Assembly: GCA_900539505.1 (NCBI GenBank)
Contig: UQCL01000057.1
Location: forward strand, 1 to 12,940
Length of the DNA: 12,940 nt
Direction: 5' to 3'
Source of the DNA: an uncultured Campylobacter sp.
GTDB taxonomy: Bacteria > Campylobacterota > Campylobacteria > Campylobacterales > Campylobacteraceae
Shown here: piece by piece, positions 1-6,891 of the stretch
How positions within the stretch are numbered: position 1 is the stretch's first letter
Layout: each line of letters begins with the position of its first letter
Made by a program: the position numbers and the translations under genes
The notes under the pieces: model-generated
The model's database searches: none
The model's input: the letters and a program-made list of their open reading frames with translations, nothing else
Told to the model about the DNA's origin: nothing

Positions 1-16
1 TGTGTATAAGAGACAG
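1..16 (+). other. Tn5/Nextera mosaic-end adapter remnant
   Basis: The first 16 bases, TGTGTATAAGAGACAG, are identical to the 3' part of the 19-base Tn5 mosaic end used in tagmentation libraries. This is sequencing adapter left on a contig end, not genomic sequence. Biological sequence starts at about position 17. The match is exact and the position at the very edge is what untrimmed adapter would give. Confidence 0.93.
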
Positions 17-29
17 CATTGTATGTTAA

Positions 30-314
30 TTAGACAGATGAATTATTTAAAAAAAGGTCATTGCCTTTTACATTTTTGTATAAAGGTTGAAGCTTAAGTT
101 TTTTAATAAAGCTATAGTCCACCGTATTCTGTTTGACATTATACAAGTAACCAACAAGCATCGTAGTCACAATTAAAAAAATAAAAATAACTAGAATAAG
201 CCACTTGATACTTATTGAGTCATCCACATTAATAAACAAAGTAACCATAGCTGATAAAAAACCAGATACACCTATGATAATGGGAACTATATGCGCTTTA
301 AAATACTCAAGCAT
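30..314 (-). CDS. Small two-helix membrane protein, function unknown
   Basis: A 94-residue protein with two predicted transmembrane segments, at about residues 8-29 and 37-58, and a short Lys/Asn-rich tail of about 35 residues. It starts at an ATG with an AAGG Shine-Dalgarno-like stretch seven bases upstream, and its TAA stop lies 13 bases inside the adapter junction. It is on the same strand as argH, 36 bases after the argH stop, so co-transcription is possible. Its base composition differs sharply: positions 61-120 have 16 G/C of 60, while 1081-1140 inside argH have 39 of 60. I do not recognise the family. The layout of two helices plus a cytoplasmic tail occurs in small membrane effectors and in many orphan proteins, so no function is assigned. 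Because it sits at a contig edge it may also be part of a chimeric end. Confidence 0.6.
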   Translation of the reverse strand: MLEYFKAHIVPIIIGVSGFLSAMVTLFINVDDSISIKWLILVIFIFLIVTTMLVGYLYNVKQNTVDYSFIKKLKLQPLYKNVKGNDLFLNNSSV

Positions 315-350
315 AAAATACCTTTTTATAAAAATCTTATGCTACCATAT

Positions 351-1748
351 TTAAGCAAAAGAATTCAAATTTTTCAGCCACCCGTTTAAAATTTCAATCT
401 GCGCCGCCACGCTCTCGTTCGCCGTGCCTCCTTGCGACTTGCGCGCCTTCTTAGAAGCGTTTAGATCAAGAAATTGAACCGCACCCGCGTCCAAGCTTTC
501 ATCCACGCTTGCAAGCTGTTGCGCGTTTAGTTCGCTAAGATCCAAACCCAAATTTTCCGCATACGCCACGGCCTTGCCCGTGATGAAGTGCGCCCGGCGA
601 AAGGGCACGTTTTTCTCCCGCACGAGATAATCAGCCAGATCGGTCGCCGTGAGATGCCCGCGGCGCGTCATCGCTAGCATATTTTGCTCGTTAAATTTAG
701 CCGTTTTTAGCATCTGTTTTAAAATTTCAAGGCTAGCAAGCGCGGTGGCGACGCTATCAAACACGCCCTCCTTGTCCTCCTGCATGTCCTTGTTGTATGC
801 TAGCGGCAAGCCTTTCATCACCGTTAGCAGCGCGACGAGATTGCCGTTTACGCGCCCCGTTTTGCCGCGGATGAGCTCGGCGACGTCGGGGTTTTTCTTC
901 TGCGGCATGATCGAGCTGCCCGTGCTGTACGCGTCGCTGATCGTGATAAAGCCGAACTCCTGCGAGCTCCACAAGATTAGCTCCTCGCACAGGCGCGACG
1001 CATGCGTCATAAGCACGCTTACGTTAAACAAAATCTCCAGCGCGAAATCGCGGTCGCTGACGCTATCCATCGCATTTGGCGTCACTCCCGCAAAGCCGAG
1101 CTGCTGCGCGACCAGCTCGCGGTTTATAGGATGCGGCGTGCCGGCAAGTGCGGCGGAGCCCAGCGGACAGAGGTTGTTTCTCTCGCGCGAGCTGGCAAAG
1201 CGCTCGTAGTCGCGGCGAAACATAAACGCATAAGCTAGCAGATGATAGGCAAGGCTCACGGGCTGAGCGTGCTGAAGGTGCGTGTAGCCGGGCATCAGCG
1301 TGTCCGCGTGCTCGCTTGCGATATCTCGCAGAGCTTCTACTAGTTCGCGGATCTTTTCAGCGATTGCAGCGCCGCTTTTAAGCACGTAGAGGCGAAAATC
1401 AAGCGCGACCTGATCGTTTCTGCTGCGCGCCGTGTGCAGCCTACCGCCAAGATCGCTTCCGATGAGCTCGCTTAGACGCTTTTCAACCGCCATGTGGATG
1501 TCCTCGTCGGCGGTTTTAAACTCAAATTTGCCGCTTTTTATCTCTTCAAATACGGCGTCAAGCCCCGCTACGATCTTTTCGCTCTCGTCAGGCTTTAAAA
1601 TCCCGCAGGCGCCGAGCATCCGAGCGTGCGCCTTGCTACCTGCGATATCCTCCTGCCAAAGCGCCCTATCAAAGCCAATCGAGGCGTTAAACTCCTCCAA
1701 AAGCGCCGAACTCGCCTCGCTAAAGCGCCCTTCCCACATTTTTTTCAC
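351..1748 (-). CDS. argH: Argininosuccinate lyase
   Basis: A 465-residue cytosolic enzyme of the usual family length. It splits argininosuccinate into arginine and fumarate, the last step of arginine synthesis, and works as a homotetramer. Visible motifs are HTARSRND (105-112), GYTHLQHAQP with the conserved catalytic His157, and the fumarase/ASL superfamily signature GSSIMPQKKN (277-286), whose flexible loop carries the catalytic serine. The start is the GTG at 1746-1748: an AAGGAG lies five bases upstream, whereas the ATG three codons later would be 14 bases away. It is transcribed divergently from the peptidase E-like gene, with an 86-base shared spacer. No terminator is evident between its stop and the small membrane protein gene downstream. 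The gene looks intact. Confidence 0.97.
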   Translation of the reverse strand: MKKMWEGRFSEASSALLEEFNASIGFDRALWQEDIAGSKAHARMLGACGILKPDESEKIVAGLDAVFEEIKSGKFEFKTADEDIHMAVEKRLSELIGSDLGGRLHTARSRNDQVALDFRLYVLKSGAAIAEKIRELVEALRDIASEHADTLMPGYTHLQHAQPVSLAYHLLAYAFMFRRDYERFASSRERNNLCPLGSAALAGTPHPINRELVAQQLGFAGVTPNAMDSVSDRDFALEILFNVSVLMTHASRLCEELILWSSQEFGFITISDAYSTGSSIMPQKKNPDVAELIRGKTGRVNGNLVALLTVMKGLPLAYNKDMQEDKEGVFDSVATALASLEILKQMLKTAKFNEQNMLAMTRRGHLTATDLADYLVREKNVPFRRAHFITGKAVAYAENLGLDLSELNAQQLASVDESLDAGAVQFLDLNASKKARKSQGGTANESVAAQIEILNGWLKNLNSFA

Positions 1749-1753
1749 GCTCG

Positions 1754-1759
1754 CTCCTT
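1754..1759 (-). promoter_or_regulatory. Ribosome binding site deciding the argH start
   Basis: The minus strand reads AAGGAG here, five bases before the GTG at 1746-1748. This favours that GTG over the in-frame ATG three codons downstream as the argH start. Confidence 0.75.
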
Positions 1760-1778
1760 CGTTTAAATTTTCGGTGAT

Positions 1779-1784
1779 TTTATA
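1779..1784 (-). promoter_or_regulatory. Putative -10 box of argH
   Basis: The minus strand reads TATAAA in an AT-rich context, about 30 bases before the GTG start. This would give a leader of roughly 24 bases. Campylobacter vegetative promoters rely on a TATAAT-like -10 and lack a clear -35, which fits. It lies about ten bases from the -10 proposed for the divergent gene. Confidence 0.45.
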
Positions 1785-1794
1785 AAATTTAAGC

Positions 1795-1800
1795 TAAAAT
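1795..1800 (+). promoter_or_regulatory. Putative -10 box of the peptidase E-like gene
   Basis: TAAAAT preceded by GC, 34 bases before the ATG at 1835. This would give a leader of about 28 bases. It overlaps the region used by the divergent argH promoter. Confidence 0.45.
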
Positions 1801-1834
1801 AGCGCAAAATTTCGGCCTTTTGAGAGGAAAAACC

Positions 1835-2452
1835 ATGATAGAGATGTTTTTATGCTCCTATTTTGCGGGCGCGGCGACGCTTTTTGAGGACTATGCGAGG
1901 CAAAATATCAGCGCTAAAGAGGTGCTTTTTATCCCGACCGCAGCAAACGTCGAGGAATACCGAGACTACGTGGACGAGGCGAAAGAGGCGTTTGCCAAAA
2001 TGGGCTTTACGGTTCAAATTTTAGACGTTTCAAAAGCGAGCGAGACCGAAGCGAAGGCAAAGATCGGCGCAGCGCAGGTGCTTTACGTAAGCGGCGGTAA
2101 CACATTTTATCTTTTGCGCGAGCTTAAAAAGAAAAGTCTAGCAACCCTCATCGCAGATCGCGTCCGAAGCGGCGAGCTCATCTACGTGGGCGAGTCGGCG
2201 GGCGCGATGATAGCAGCGCCCAGTGTGTAGTACGCGAGCGTGATGGACGAGGCGGGCGACTACGTGGCTGAGGTGCAAACGGGGCTTGATATGGTTAAAT
2301 TTTACCCGGCGCCGCACTACGGCAAGGAGCCGTTCGTGCAAAGCGCGGCTGAAATTTTAAAAGCTTACGGCGGCAAGCTAAATTTGGCGCCGATAAATAA
2401 CGCCGAGGCGATCGCGGTGCACGGGGATAAATTTAAAATTTTAGGGCGCTAA
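1835..2452 (+). pseudogene. Peptidase E-like (family S51) gene split by an in-frame TAG
   Basis: Read through, the frame encodes about 205 residues resembling the S51 peptidase E group, cytosolic serine peptidases that cleave Asp-X dipeptides. It is broken by TAG at 2228-2230, codon 132. The frame is unchanged on both sides, so this is a nonsense change and not a frameshift. The N-terminal part carries FIPTA (32-36), YVSGGNTF (84-91) and GESAGA (119-124) with the nucleophile Ser121. The part after the stop resumes with YASVMDEA and carries APHY with the expected catalytic His161. The stop thus separates nucleophile and histidine, and the 131-residue product should be inactive. The start is the ATG at 1835, with GAGAGGA just upstream; a TTG at 1820 has no such site. 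A GTG/ATG pair at 2240-2245 could restart translation but lacks a good Shine-Dalgarno. A base-call error at this site is the main alternative. Confidence 0.8.
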
Positions 2453-2588
2453 ACTGCGGCGTAAAAGTAAAATTAGTAATTAAACGCTTCATAAAATTTA
2501 CGCTTATATTTTCGCATAGGGTTGCGAGGTGAAATTTTAACTTAGATGCAGCGAGTCGCTAACGAACAAATTTAATCAAAGGATCAAA

Positions 2589-3107
2589 ATGAAAATATTA
2601 CTTATCAACGGCGGAGCGCCGTTTAATGGCAAAGGCGGCAAGCTAAACAAAACTTTGCACGAGTTAGCCAAAAAAACGCTACAAGCCTTAGGGCACGAAA
2701 CGTGCGAAACTACGATACACGAGGGCTACGATATAGAGGGCGAGGTGGAAAAATTTCTATGGATGGATGCCGTGATCTGGCAGATGCCCGCGTGGTGGAT
2801 GGGCGAGCCTTGGGTTGTTAAAAAATATATCGACGAGGTGTTTATGAGCGGTATGGGCAAGATAGTGGCAAACGACGGTCGCCATAGAACAAATCCAAAC
2901 GACGGATACGGCACCGGCGGGCTGATAAAGGGCAAATCGCACATGCTAAGCGTCACTTGGAATGCGCCGCTTCAGGCATTTGACAAGCCCGGGGATTTTT
3001 TCGAGGGCGTGGGCGTAGACGGCGTTTATCTGCATTTCCATAAGGCAAATGAATTTTTAGGCACAAAGAGGCTGCCAAGCGATCTTTTTGATGCGATTTT
3101 TGGCTAA
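2589..3107 (+). CDS. mdaB: MdaB-type NAD(P)H quinone reductase, probably C-terminally truncated
   Basis: A 172-residue flavodoxin-like oxidoreductase of the MdaB (modulator of drug activity B) group. These cytosolic flavoenzymes reduce quinones by two electrons and help protect against oxidative stress. Matches are LLINGGAPF (4-12), WQMPAWWMGEPW (64-75), VKKYIDEVF (77-85), LSVTWNAP (120s-130s), FFEGVGVDGVY and FHKANEFLG. E. coli MdaB is about 193 residues, so this one is short. Past the TAA at 3105-3107 the same frame stays open for 37 codons and holds an AKP segment and an ARKYGEAF segment. Their Pro-to-Tyr spacing of nine matches the E. coli C-terminus (MPDVPRYTEEY). The start ATG has AAAGGA at 2578-2583. 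The 136-base upstream spacer has a possible TATATT -10 at 2505-2510 and otherwise nothing clear. Partial loss of the dimerisation tail may or may not abolish activity. Confidence 0.85.
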   Translation: MKILLINGGAPFNGKGGKLNKTLHELAKKTLQALGHETCETTIHEGYDIEGEVEKFLWMDAVIWQMPAWWMGEPWVVKKYIDEVFMSGMGKIVANDGRHRTNPNDGYGTGGLIKGKSHMLSVTWNAPLQAFDKPGDFFEGVGVDGVYLHFHKANEFLGTKRLPSDLFDAIFG

Positions 3108-3193
3108 CGAGCAAAGCCGGTAAGCTTTTTTGCCCGAAAGTACGGCGAGGCGTTTAGCGCGTTTTGGATGAAATTTAAGCTTAAGGAGCGTTT

Positions 3194-3748
3194 ATGGAGT
3201 ATTTCAAACCGTTTTTCGTAAAGATCCCAGGCCGCGCCAGAGAGGACGACCATACGAGCGTGCACGAGCAGATCATCGCTCCGCTACTGCAAAACGCGCT
3301 CGCCGCCTACGTCTATAACGGGCGCAAAGATAGTATCGTGGGGGCTTTCGGTAGCGTGGAGCACCCGCTAAGCTTGAGCGATTTTAGTTTTCTCGTGCGC
3401 GAGCGGGGCAAATTTCGCCTCGATCTTTCGCGCGAATGCGTAAACGGCGTCGAGATATTTTGGAACGCTTGCAGCTTTAGGCGCGGCTCGGTTATTATTT
3501 TGCTCGAGGGCGAGTTTGATTTGGCGCCTATTTTACGCCGCTGCGCCGAGATAAGTATAGACGAAACGCCAAATATGGGCAACAGCCCCGCGGCGACCAA
3601 GCTTGCCAAGCACGCGATGAGCGAGGGGCGGATCGCCGTGCTTTTTAGTGCTGGGGGCGGGATAGAGTGGATGGATATCTACGCCCCTGAGGCGGTGCGG
3701 GATAAAATTTTAAAACTTGCGGATGAGATAAACGGGGATGAAATTTAA
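3194..3748 (+). CDS. Hypothetical soluble protein, 184 residues
   Basis: An intact 184-residue open frame with a strong AAGGAG (3183-3188) five bases before its ATG. I do not recognise the family. There is no signal peptide and no transmembrane segment. The sequence alternates short hydrophobic strands (such as GSVIILLEGEF and RIAVLFSAGGG) with charged helices, which suggests a cytosolic alpha/beta fold. Residues near the N-terminus are rich in acidic residues and histidine (EDDHTSVHEQ), but no known metal or nucleotide motif is recognisable. It follows the mdaB frame closely: the read-through continuation of mdaB would run into its ribosome binding site, so the two were probably co-transcribed. 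The stop lies at the edge of a hairpin (3748-3778). Confidence 0.75.
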   Translation: MEYFKPFFVKIPGRAREDDHTSVHEQIIAPLLQNALAAYVYNGRKDSIVGAFGSVEHPLSLSDFSFLVRERGKFRLDLSRECVNGVEIFWNACSFRRGSVIILLEGEFDLAPILRRCAEISIDETPNMGNSPAATKLAKHAMSEGRIAVLFSAGGGIEWMDIYAPEAVRDKILKLADEINGDEI

Positions 3749-3778
3749 AATTTAAAAGCAGGTCTCTGCATTAAATTT
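3748..3778. terminator. Putative hairpin between convergent genes
   Basis: Outer arms AAATTTAA (3748-3755) and TTAAATTT (3771-3778) and inner arms GCAG (3758-3761) and CTGC (3766-3769) form a stem with a small interior loop and the loop GTCT. It overlaps the stop of the 184-residue gene and faces the lipoprotein gene from the other side. No long T tract follows, so function as a terminator is uncertain. The rest of the spacer to 3848 shows nothing clear. Confidence 0.4.
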
Positions 3779-3848
3779 CACGCTAGACAGGCATTATGCG
3801 CCCCTGTGCGCGCAGACAAAAGTAGAGGTTGCGAAATAGGTCTCGTGC

Positions 3849-5201
3849 CTATCGCCCTCTGCGCCTTGCCAAAAGATAAAACAAAACGATCGCTGCCAAA
3901 ACCGCCGCGATTGCGGCGTAAATTTTACCCATGCCGCCGTAGCTTTTGGAGTCGTCGCTTAAATACAGATTTATTATCGCACCGTTGTCTGTCGAAATTT
4001 CAAGCTTTGCGCCCTTTGCGCCGTTTAGCTTTACGCGCAACATATTTGCTGCGGGGCTTGAAATTTCGGGCTTATCCATAAAAGAGTAGCTCGTTTTGTA
4101 GCTTTTCATCAAATCATTGCAGTCTTTGGGCGCTACGAATATATCGTAAAACGCGCCGTTTTTTACGCTCAGATTTTCTCCGCCTTGTACGACGAAGTAT
4201 CTAAATTTAGGCGCCTGCGTGATAAACTCCCACCGTAGCGTCTTTTGCTTGCCGCCCTGCTCGTAATTAAACTCCGCGCCGTATTTGGCGTCGAATTTAA
4301 AAACCTCTCTGCTGAAAAGCACGAACTGCCTATCGCTTAAAATGGCGTTAGGATCGGAGTTTTTGTCTAAAATTTTAACGTTTTGAAGCTCCCTGCCGCC
4401 TTCGTAAATTTTAAAACTTTTCATCGCTATGGGCGGTCCCTCAGCATTAAACTCCACGCTTACGGGATTTGCGGTGATTTTGCACTCGGGCATGGGGTCT
4501 GGAATTTCGTTGCTGAAAAACGCAAGCGCGGGCTCGTCGTTCGGGTAGTAGACGTAAGGGCGCGAATTTAGCGCAGTGGCGCTTTTGAACTTATCCTCCC
4601 TCATCCGTAGCGTTTCGTTTTTACACATCCCCAGTAGAAATTTGCCGCTTCCTTCGTCGTTTAAATTTCGCGAGCAAAAGGCGTTGAGGCGCGAATTTCC
4701 CATCTCAAAAACGTAGCTACTTTTTTTGCCGTGCTCAAAATAGCCGATGCCGATCTCATCCGAGGCGAAATCTAAAAATGCAAATCTATGATAAATCGCG
4801 CTTAAAAGCCCGTCGATCGCGCTTTTTAGATCGCTTGAGTTATAGGATAAATTTTCCCTCACGACGGCATTATAGCCTGCGTAAAAAGCGCGCTTTGACG
4901 GATTTTCGCCCGTAAAATTCGGCTTGCCCGGGCTCTCGTCGTGCGACATCGCCTCGTTTGCGACGACATATTTTGCGTGATTAAGCGCGGAGATATTTAA
5001 AATTTCATTCTGCGTAAGCTGATTTAGCCCTGACTTTGCGCGCACATTGTTGATATAGCTTAGCGGATCGTCGTAAAAGGAAAAGCCGCTCATTGCAACG
5101 AGCGGCTGTTTTAAATTTGAGGGGGTATTTTCGCATGCGGCAAAAAGCGCGCAGATCGCCCCAAGACCCAGAAGCCTAAGCCGTAGGGCCCGCTTTAGCA
5201 A
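3849..5201 (-). CDS. CAP/SCP-domain lipoprotein with C-terminal membrane helix
   Basis: A 450-residue exported protein. A basic, hydrophobic N-terminus ends in a lipobox, LFAAC with Cys23, so lipid attachment is expected. Residues about 45-170 resemble the CAP (SCP/PR1) superfamily: a YINNVRAKSGL strand start, His75, SHDES with His87, RENLS with Glu116 (the GENI position), and YHRFAFLDFASDEIGIGY (137-154). The middle, about 200-410, is strand-rich and may be Ig-like. The C-terminus is GG (422-423), a helix (427-445) and the tail RRRGR. Roles of bacterial CAP proteins are mostly unknown. The start is a TTG at 5199-5201, inside pckA, with AAGGGG upstream; the frames overlap by 26 bases, so translation is probably coupled to pckA. 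The stop is TAG. Confidence 0.8.
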   Translation of the reverse strand: MLKRALRLRLLGLGAICALFAACENTPSNLKQPLVAMSGFSFYDDPLSYINNVRAKSGLNQLTQNEILNISALNHAKYVVANEAMSHDESPGKPNFTGENPSKRAFYAGYNAVVRENLSYNSSDLKSAIDGLLSAIYHRFAFLDFASDEIGIGYFEHGKKSSYVFEMGNSRLNAFCSRNLNDEGSGKFLLGMCKNETLRMREDKFKSATALNSRPYVYYPNDEPALAFFSNEIPDPMPECKITANPVSVEFNAEGPPIAMKSFKIYEGGRELQNVKILDKNSDPNAILSDRQFVLFSREVFKFDAKYGAEFNYEQGGKQKTLRWEFITQAPKFRYFVVQGGENLSVKNGAFYDIFVAPKDCNDLMKSYKTSYSFMDKPEISSPAANMLRVKLNGAKGAKLEISTDNGAIINLYLSDDSKSYGGMGKIYAAIAAVLAAIVLFYLLARRRGR

Positions 5202-6759
5202 ACTCGACCCCTTCTTTTACGTCCTCGTAGCGTTTAAAATTCTCTTCAAACATCTTTGCTAGCTTATCGCGCGTTATATTATATTCCGCAGGATGCGTCC
5301 ACGTATTAATAGGATTTAGCAGCTTCGTCTCGACGCCTGCAAGCTCTTTTGGAATCGCTAGGTTAAATTTCTCGAAATTTTCAAATTCGCACTTTTTGAT
5401 ACTGCCGTCAAGGATCGCGTTTATGCACGCGCGCGTGGCTTTGATGCTCATTCGCTTGCCCACGCCGTACGCGCCGCCGCTCCAGCCTGTGTTTACGAGA
5501 TAGACACTAACATTGTGCTTGTCGATCTTTTCGCCCAGCAACTTAGCGTAAACGGTCGGGTGCAGCGGCATAAACGGCTCGCCAAAGCACGCGCTAAAGG
5601 TCGCCACGGGCTCGGTGATGCCGCGCTCGGTGCCTGCGACTTTGGCTGTATAGCCGCTTAGGAAATAATACATCGCCTGCTCTTTGGTTAGTTTTGCGAC
5701 CGGCGGCAAAACGCCGAATGCGTCGGCGGTTAGGAAGATTATGTTTTTGGGATGGCCGCCCGCAGAGCTTGGCTCGTAGTTATCTATATGATAGATCGGG
5801 TAGCTAACGCGCGTGTTTTCGGTCTTGCTGCCGTCTTTGTAGTCCACGACGCCAGCCTCGTTGGCGACCACGTTTTCAAGTAGCGCGTCGCGTTTGATCG
5901 CGGCGTAAATTTCAGGCTCGCTGCTCGGGTCTAAATTTATGCACTTCGCGTAGCAGCCGCCCTCGAAGTTAAATATCCCCTCATCGTCCCAGCCGTGTTC
6001 GTCGTCGCCGATTAGCTTGCGGTTTGGATCGGTCGATAGCGTCGTTTTACCCGTGCCGCTTAGACCGAAAAATAGCGCCGTGTCGCCCTGCTTGCCCACA
6101 TTTGCCGAGCAGTGCATCGACATCTTGCCCGCAAGCGGCAGCCAGTAGTTCATCATCGAAAAAATTCCCTTTTTCATCTCGCCGCCGTACCACGTACCGC
6201 CGATAACCGCGACATTTTCCTCGACGTTAAAGATAACAAAAACGTCGGAATGCAGCCCGTCGCTCGCGTAATCTTCGTTTTTGCATTTGCACGCGTTGTA
6301 AACGACGAAATCTGGATGAAATTCCACTAGCTCGCTCTCGCTTGGGCGGATGAACATATTTTTTACGAAATGCGCCTGCCACGCGACTTCGGTTACGAAG
6401 CGCACGTTTTTGCGGCTGGATTTACTAGCGCCGCAATAGGCGTCTTGGATAAAGATTTCCTTGCCGCTTAGTTGGGCTTTGGCTTTGGCTAAAAGCTTAT
6501 CGAAAAGTTCTTTTGAGATAGGCTGATTTACCTTGCCCCAAGCGATGTATTTTTGGCTCGGATCTTGTTTTACGAAGTATTTATCCTTGGGGCTGCGACC
6601 CGTAAAGATACCCGTATCGACCATAAAAGTGCCGTTGCTTGATACGCGCCCTTCATTCATCGCCTTTTCAAGCTCAAAAAGCTCGTCGTAGCTTAGGTTG
6701 TGATTGATTTTTTTGATATCTTTAAGACCTAGTTTGTCCAGATCGTTCGGAGTTGTCAT
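5176..6759 (-). CDS. pckA: Phosphoenolpyruvate carboxykinase (ATP)
   Basis: A 527-residue cytosolic enzyme that interconverts oxaloacetate plus ATP with PEP, CO2 and ADP. It usually serves gluconeogenesis in amino acid- and organic acid-using campylobacters. Diagnostic motifs are TGRSPKDK (53-60), WYGGEMKKG (190-198) with the Mn-binding lysine, MSMHCSAN (213-220) with the metal histidine, the P-loop GLSGTGKTT (232-240) and kinase-2 GDDEHGW (251-257). Length and motifs are those of the ATP-dependent class. The ATG has AAGGAC ten bases upstream. A promoter of its own lies in the spacer after the pycB terminator, so it can be regulated apart from the TRAP-pycB genes. The neighbourhood with pycB is the same as in C. 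jejuni. Confidence 0.98.
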   Translation of the reverse strand: MTTPNDLDKLGLKDIKKINHNLSYDELFELEKAMNEGRVSSNGTFMVDTGIFTGRSPKDKYFVKQDPSQKYIAWGKVNQPISKELFDKLLAKAKAQLSGKEIFIQDAYCGASKSSRKNVRFVTEVAWQAHFVKNMFIRPSESELVEFHPDFVVYNACKCKNEDYASDGLHSDVFVIFNVEENVAVIGGTWYGGEMKKGIFSMMNYWLPLAGKMSMHCSANVGKQGDTALFFGLSGTGKTTLSTDPNRKLIGDDEHGWDDEGIFNFEGGCYAKCINLDPSSEPEIYAAIKRDALLENVVANEAGVVDYKDGSKTENTRVSYPIYHIDNYEPSSAGGHPKNIIFLTADAFGVLPPVAKLTKEQAMYYFLSGYTAKVAGTERGITEPVATFSACFGEPFMPLHPTVYAKLLGEKIDKHNVSVYLVNTGWSGGAYGVGKRMSIKATRACINAILDGSIKKCEFENFEKFNLAIPKELAGVETKLLNPINTWTHPAEYNITRDKLAKMFEENFKRYEDVKEGVEFAKAGPTA

Positions 6760-6801
6760 TTTGCGTCCTTTTTAAATTAAATTTTGATAAAAGATTGCGC
6801 T

Positions 6802-6807
6802 ATTATA
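6802..6807 (-). promoter_or_regulatory. -10 box of the pckA promoter
   Basis: The minus strand reads TATAAT in the context GCTATAATAG, a perfect -10 hexamer of the Campylobacter vegetative type, 42 bases before the pckA ATG. The predicted leader is about 36 bases. The upstream flank is AT-rich (AAATTTTAAG), with no obvious -35. Confidence 0.7.
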
Positions 6808-6855
6808 GCTTAAAATTTAGGTGAGCTCGCTTAAGCACCGAGGATGGTCGCCATG

Positions 6856-6885
6856 AAATTTAGGCGGAAGCGCCCGCCTAAATTT
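6856..6885 (-). terminator. Rho-independent-type terminator after pycB
   Basis: A perfect 12-base inverted repeat, AAATTTAGGCGG (6856-6867) and CCGCCTAAATTT (6874-6885), with a six-base loop. It lies six bases past the pycB stop on the minus strand. The GC-rich core next to the loop and the AAA/TTT outer arms make a strong stem with a short T stretch. It should end the TRAP-pycB transcript before the pckA promoter. Confidence 0.8.
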
Positions 6886-6891
6886 TAGAGC

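Noticed and set aside
649..1209. A 186-codon open frame on the plus strand across argH
   Set aside because: It is antisense to a clearly intact argH, has no plausible ribosome binding site, and its composition (Ser/Ala-rich) is what the reverse of a GC-rich gene gives.
2228..2230. Programmed recoding of the TAG, such as pyrrolysine insertion
   Set aside because: There is no pyl machinery known in campylobacters, the position is not a family pyrrolysine site, and TAG is an ordinary stop for four genes here.
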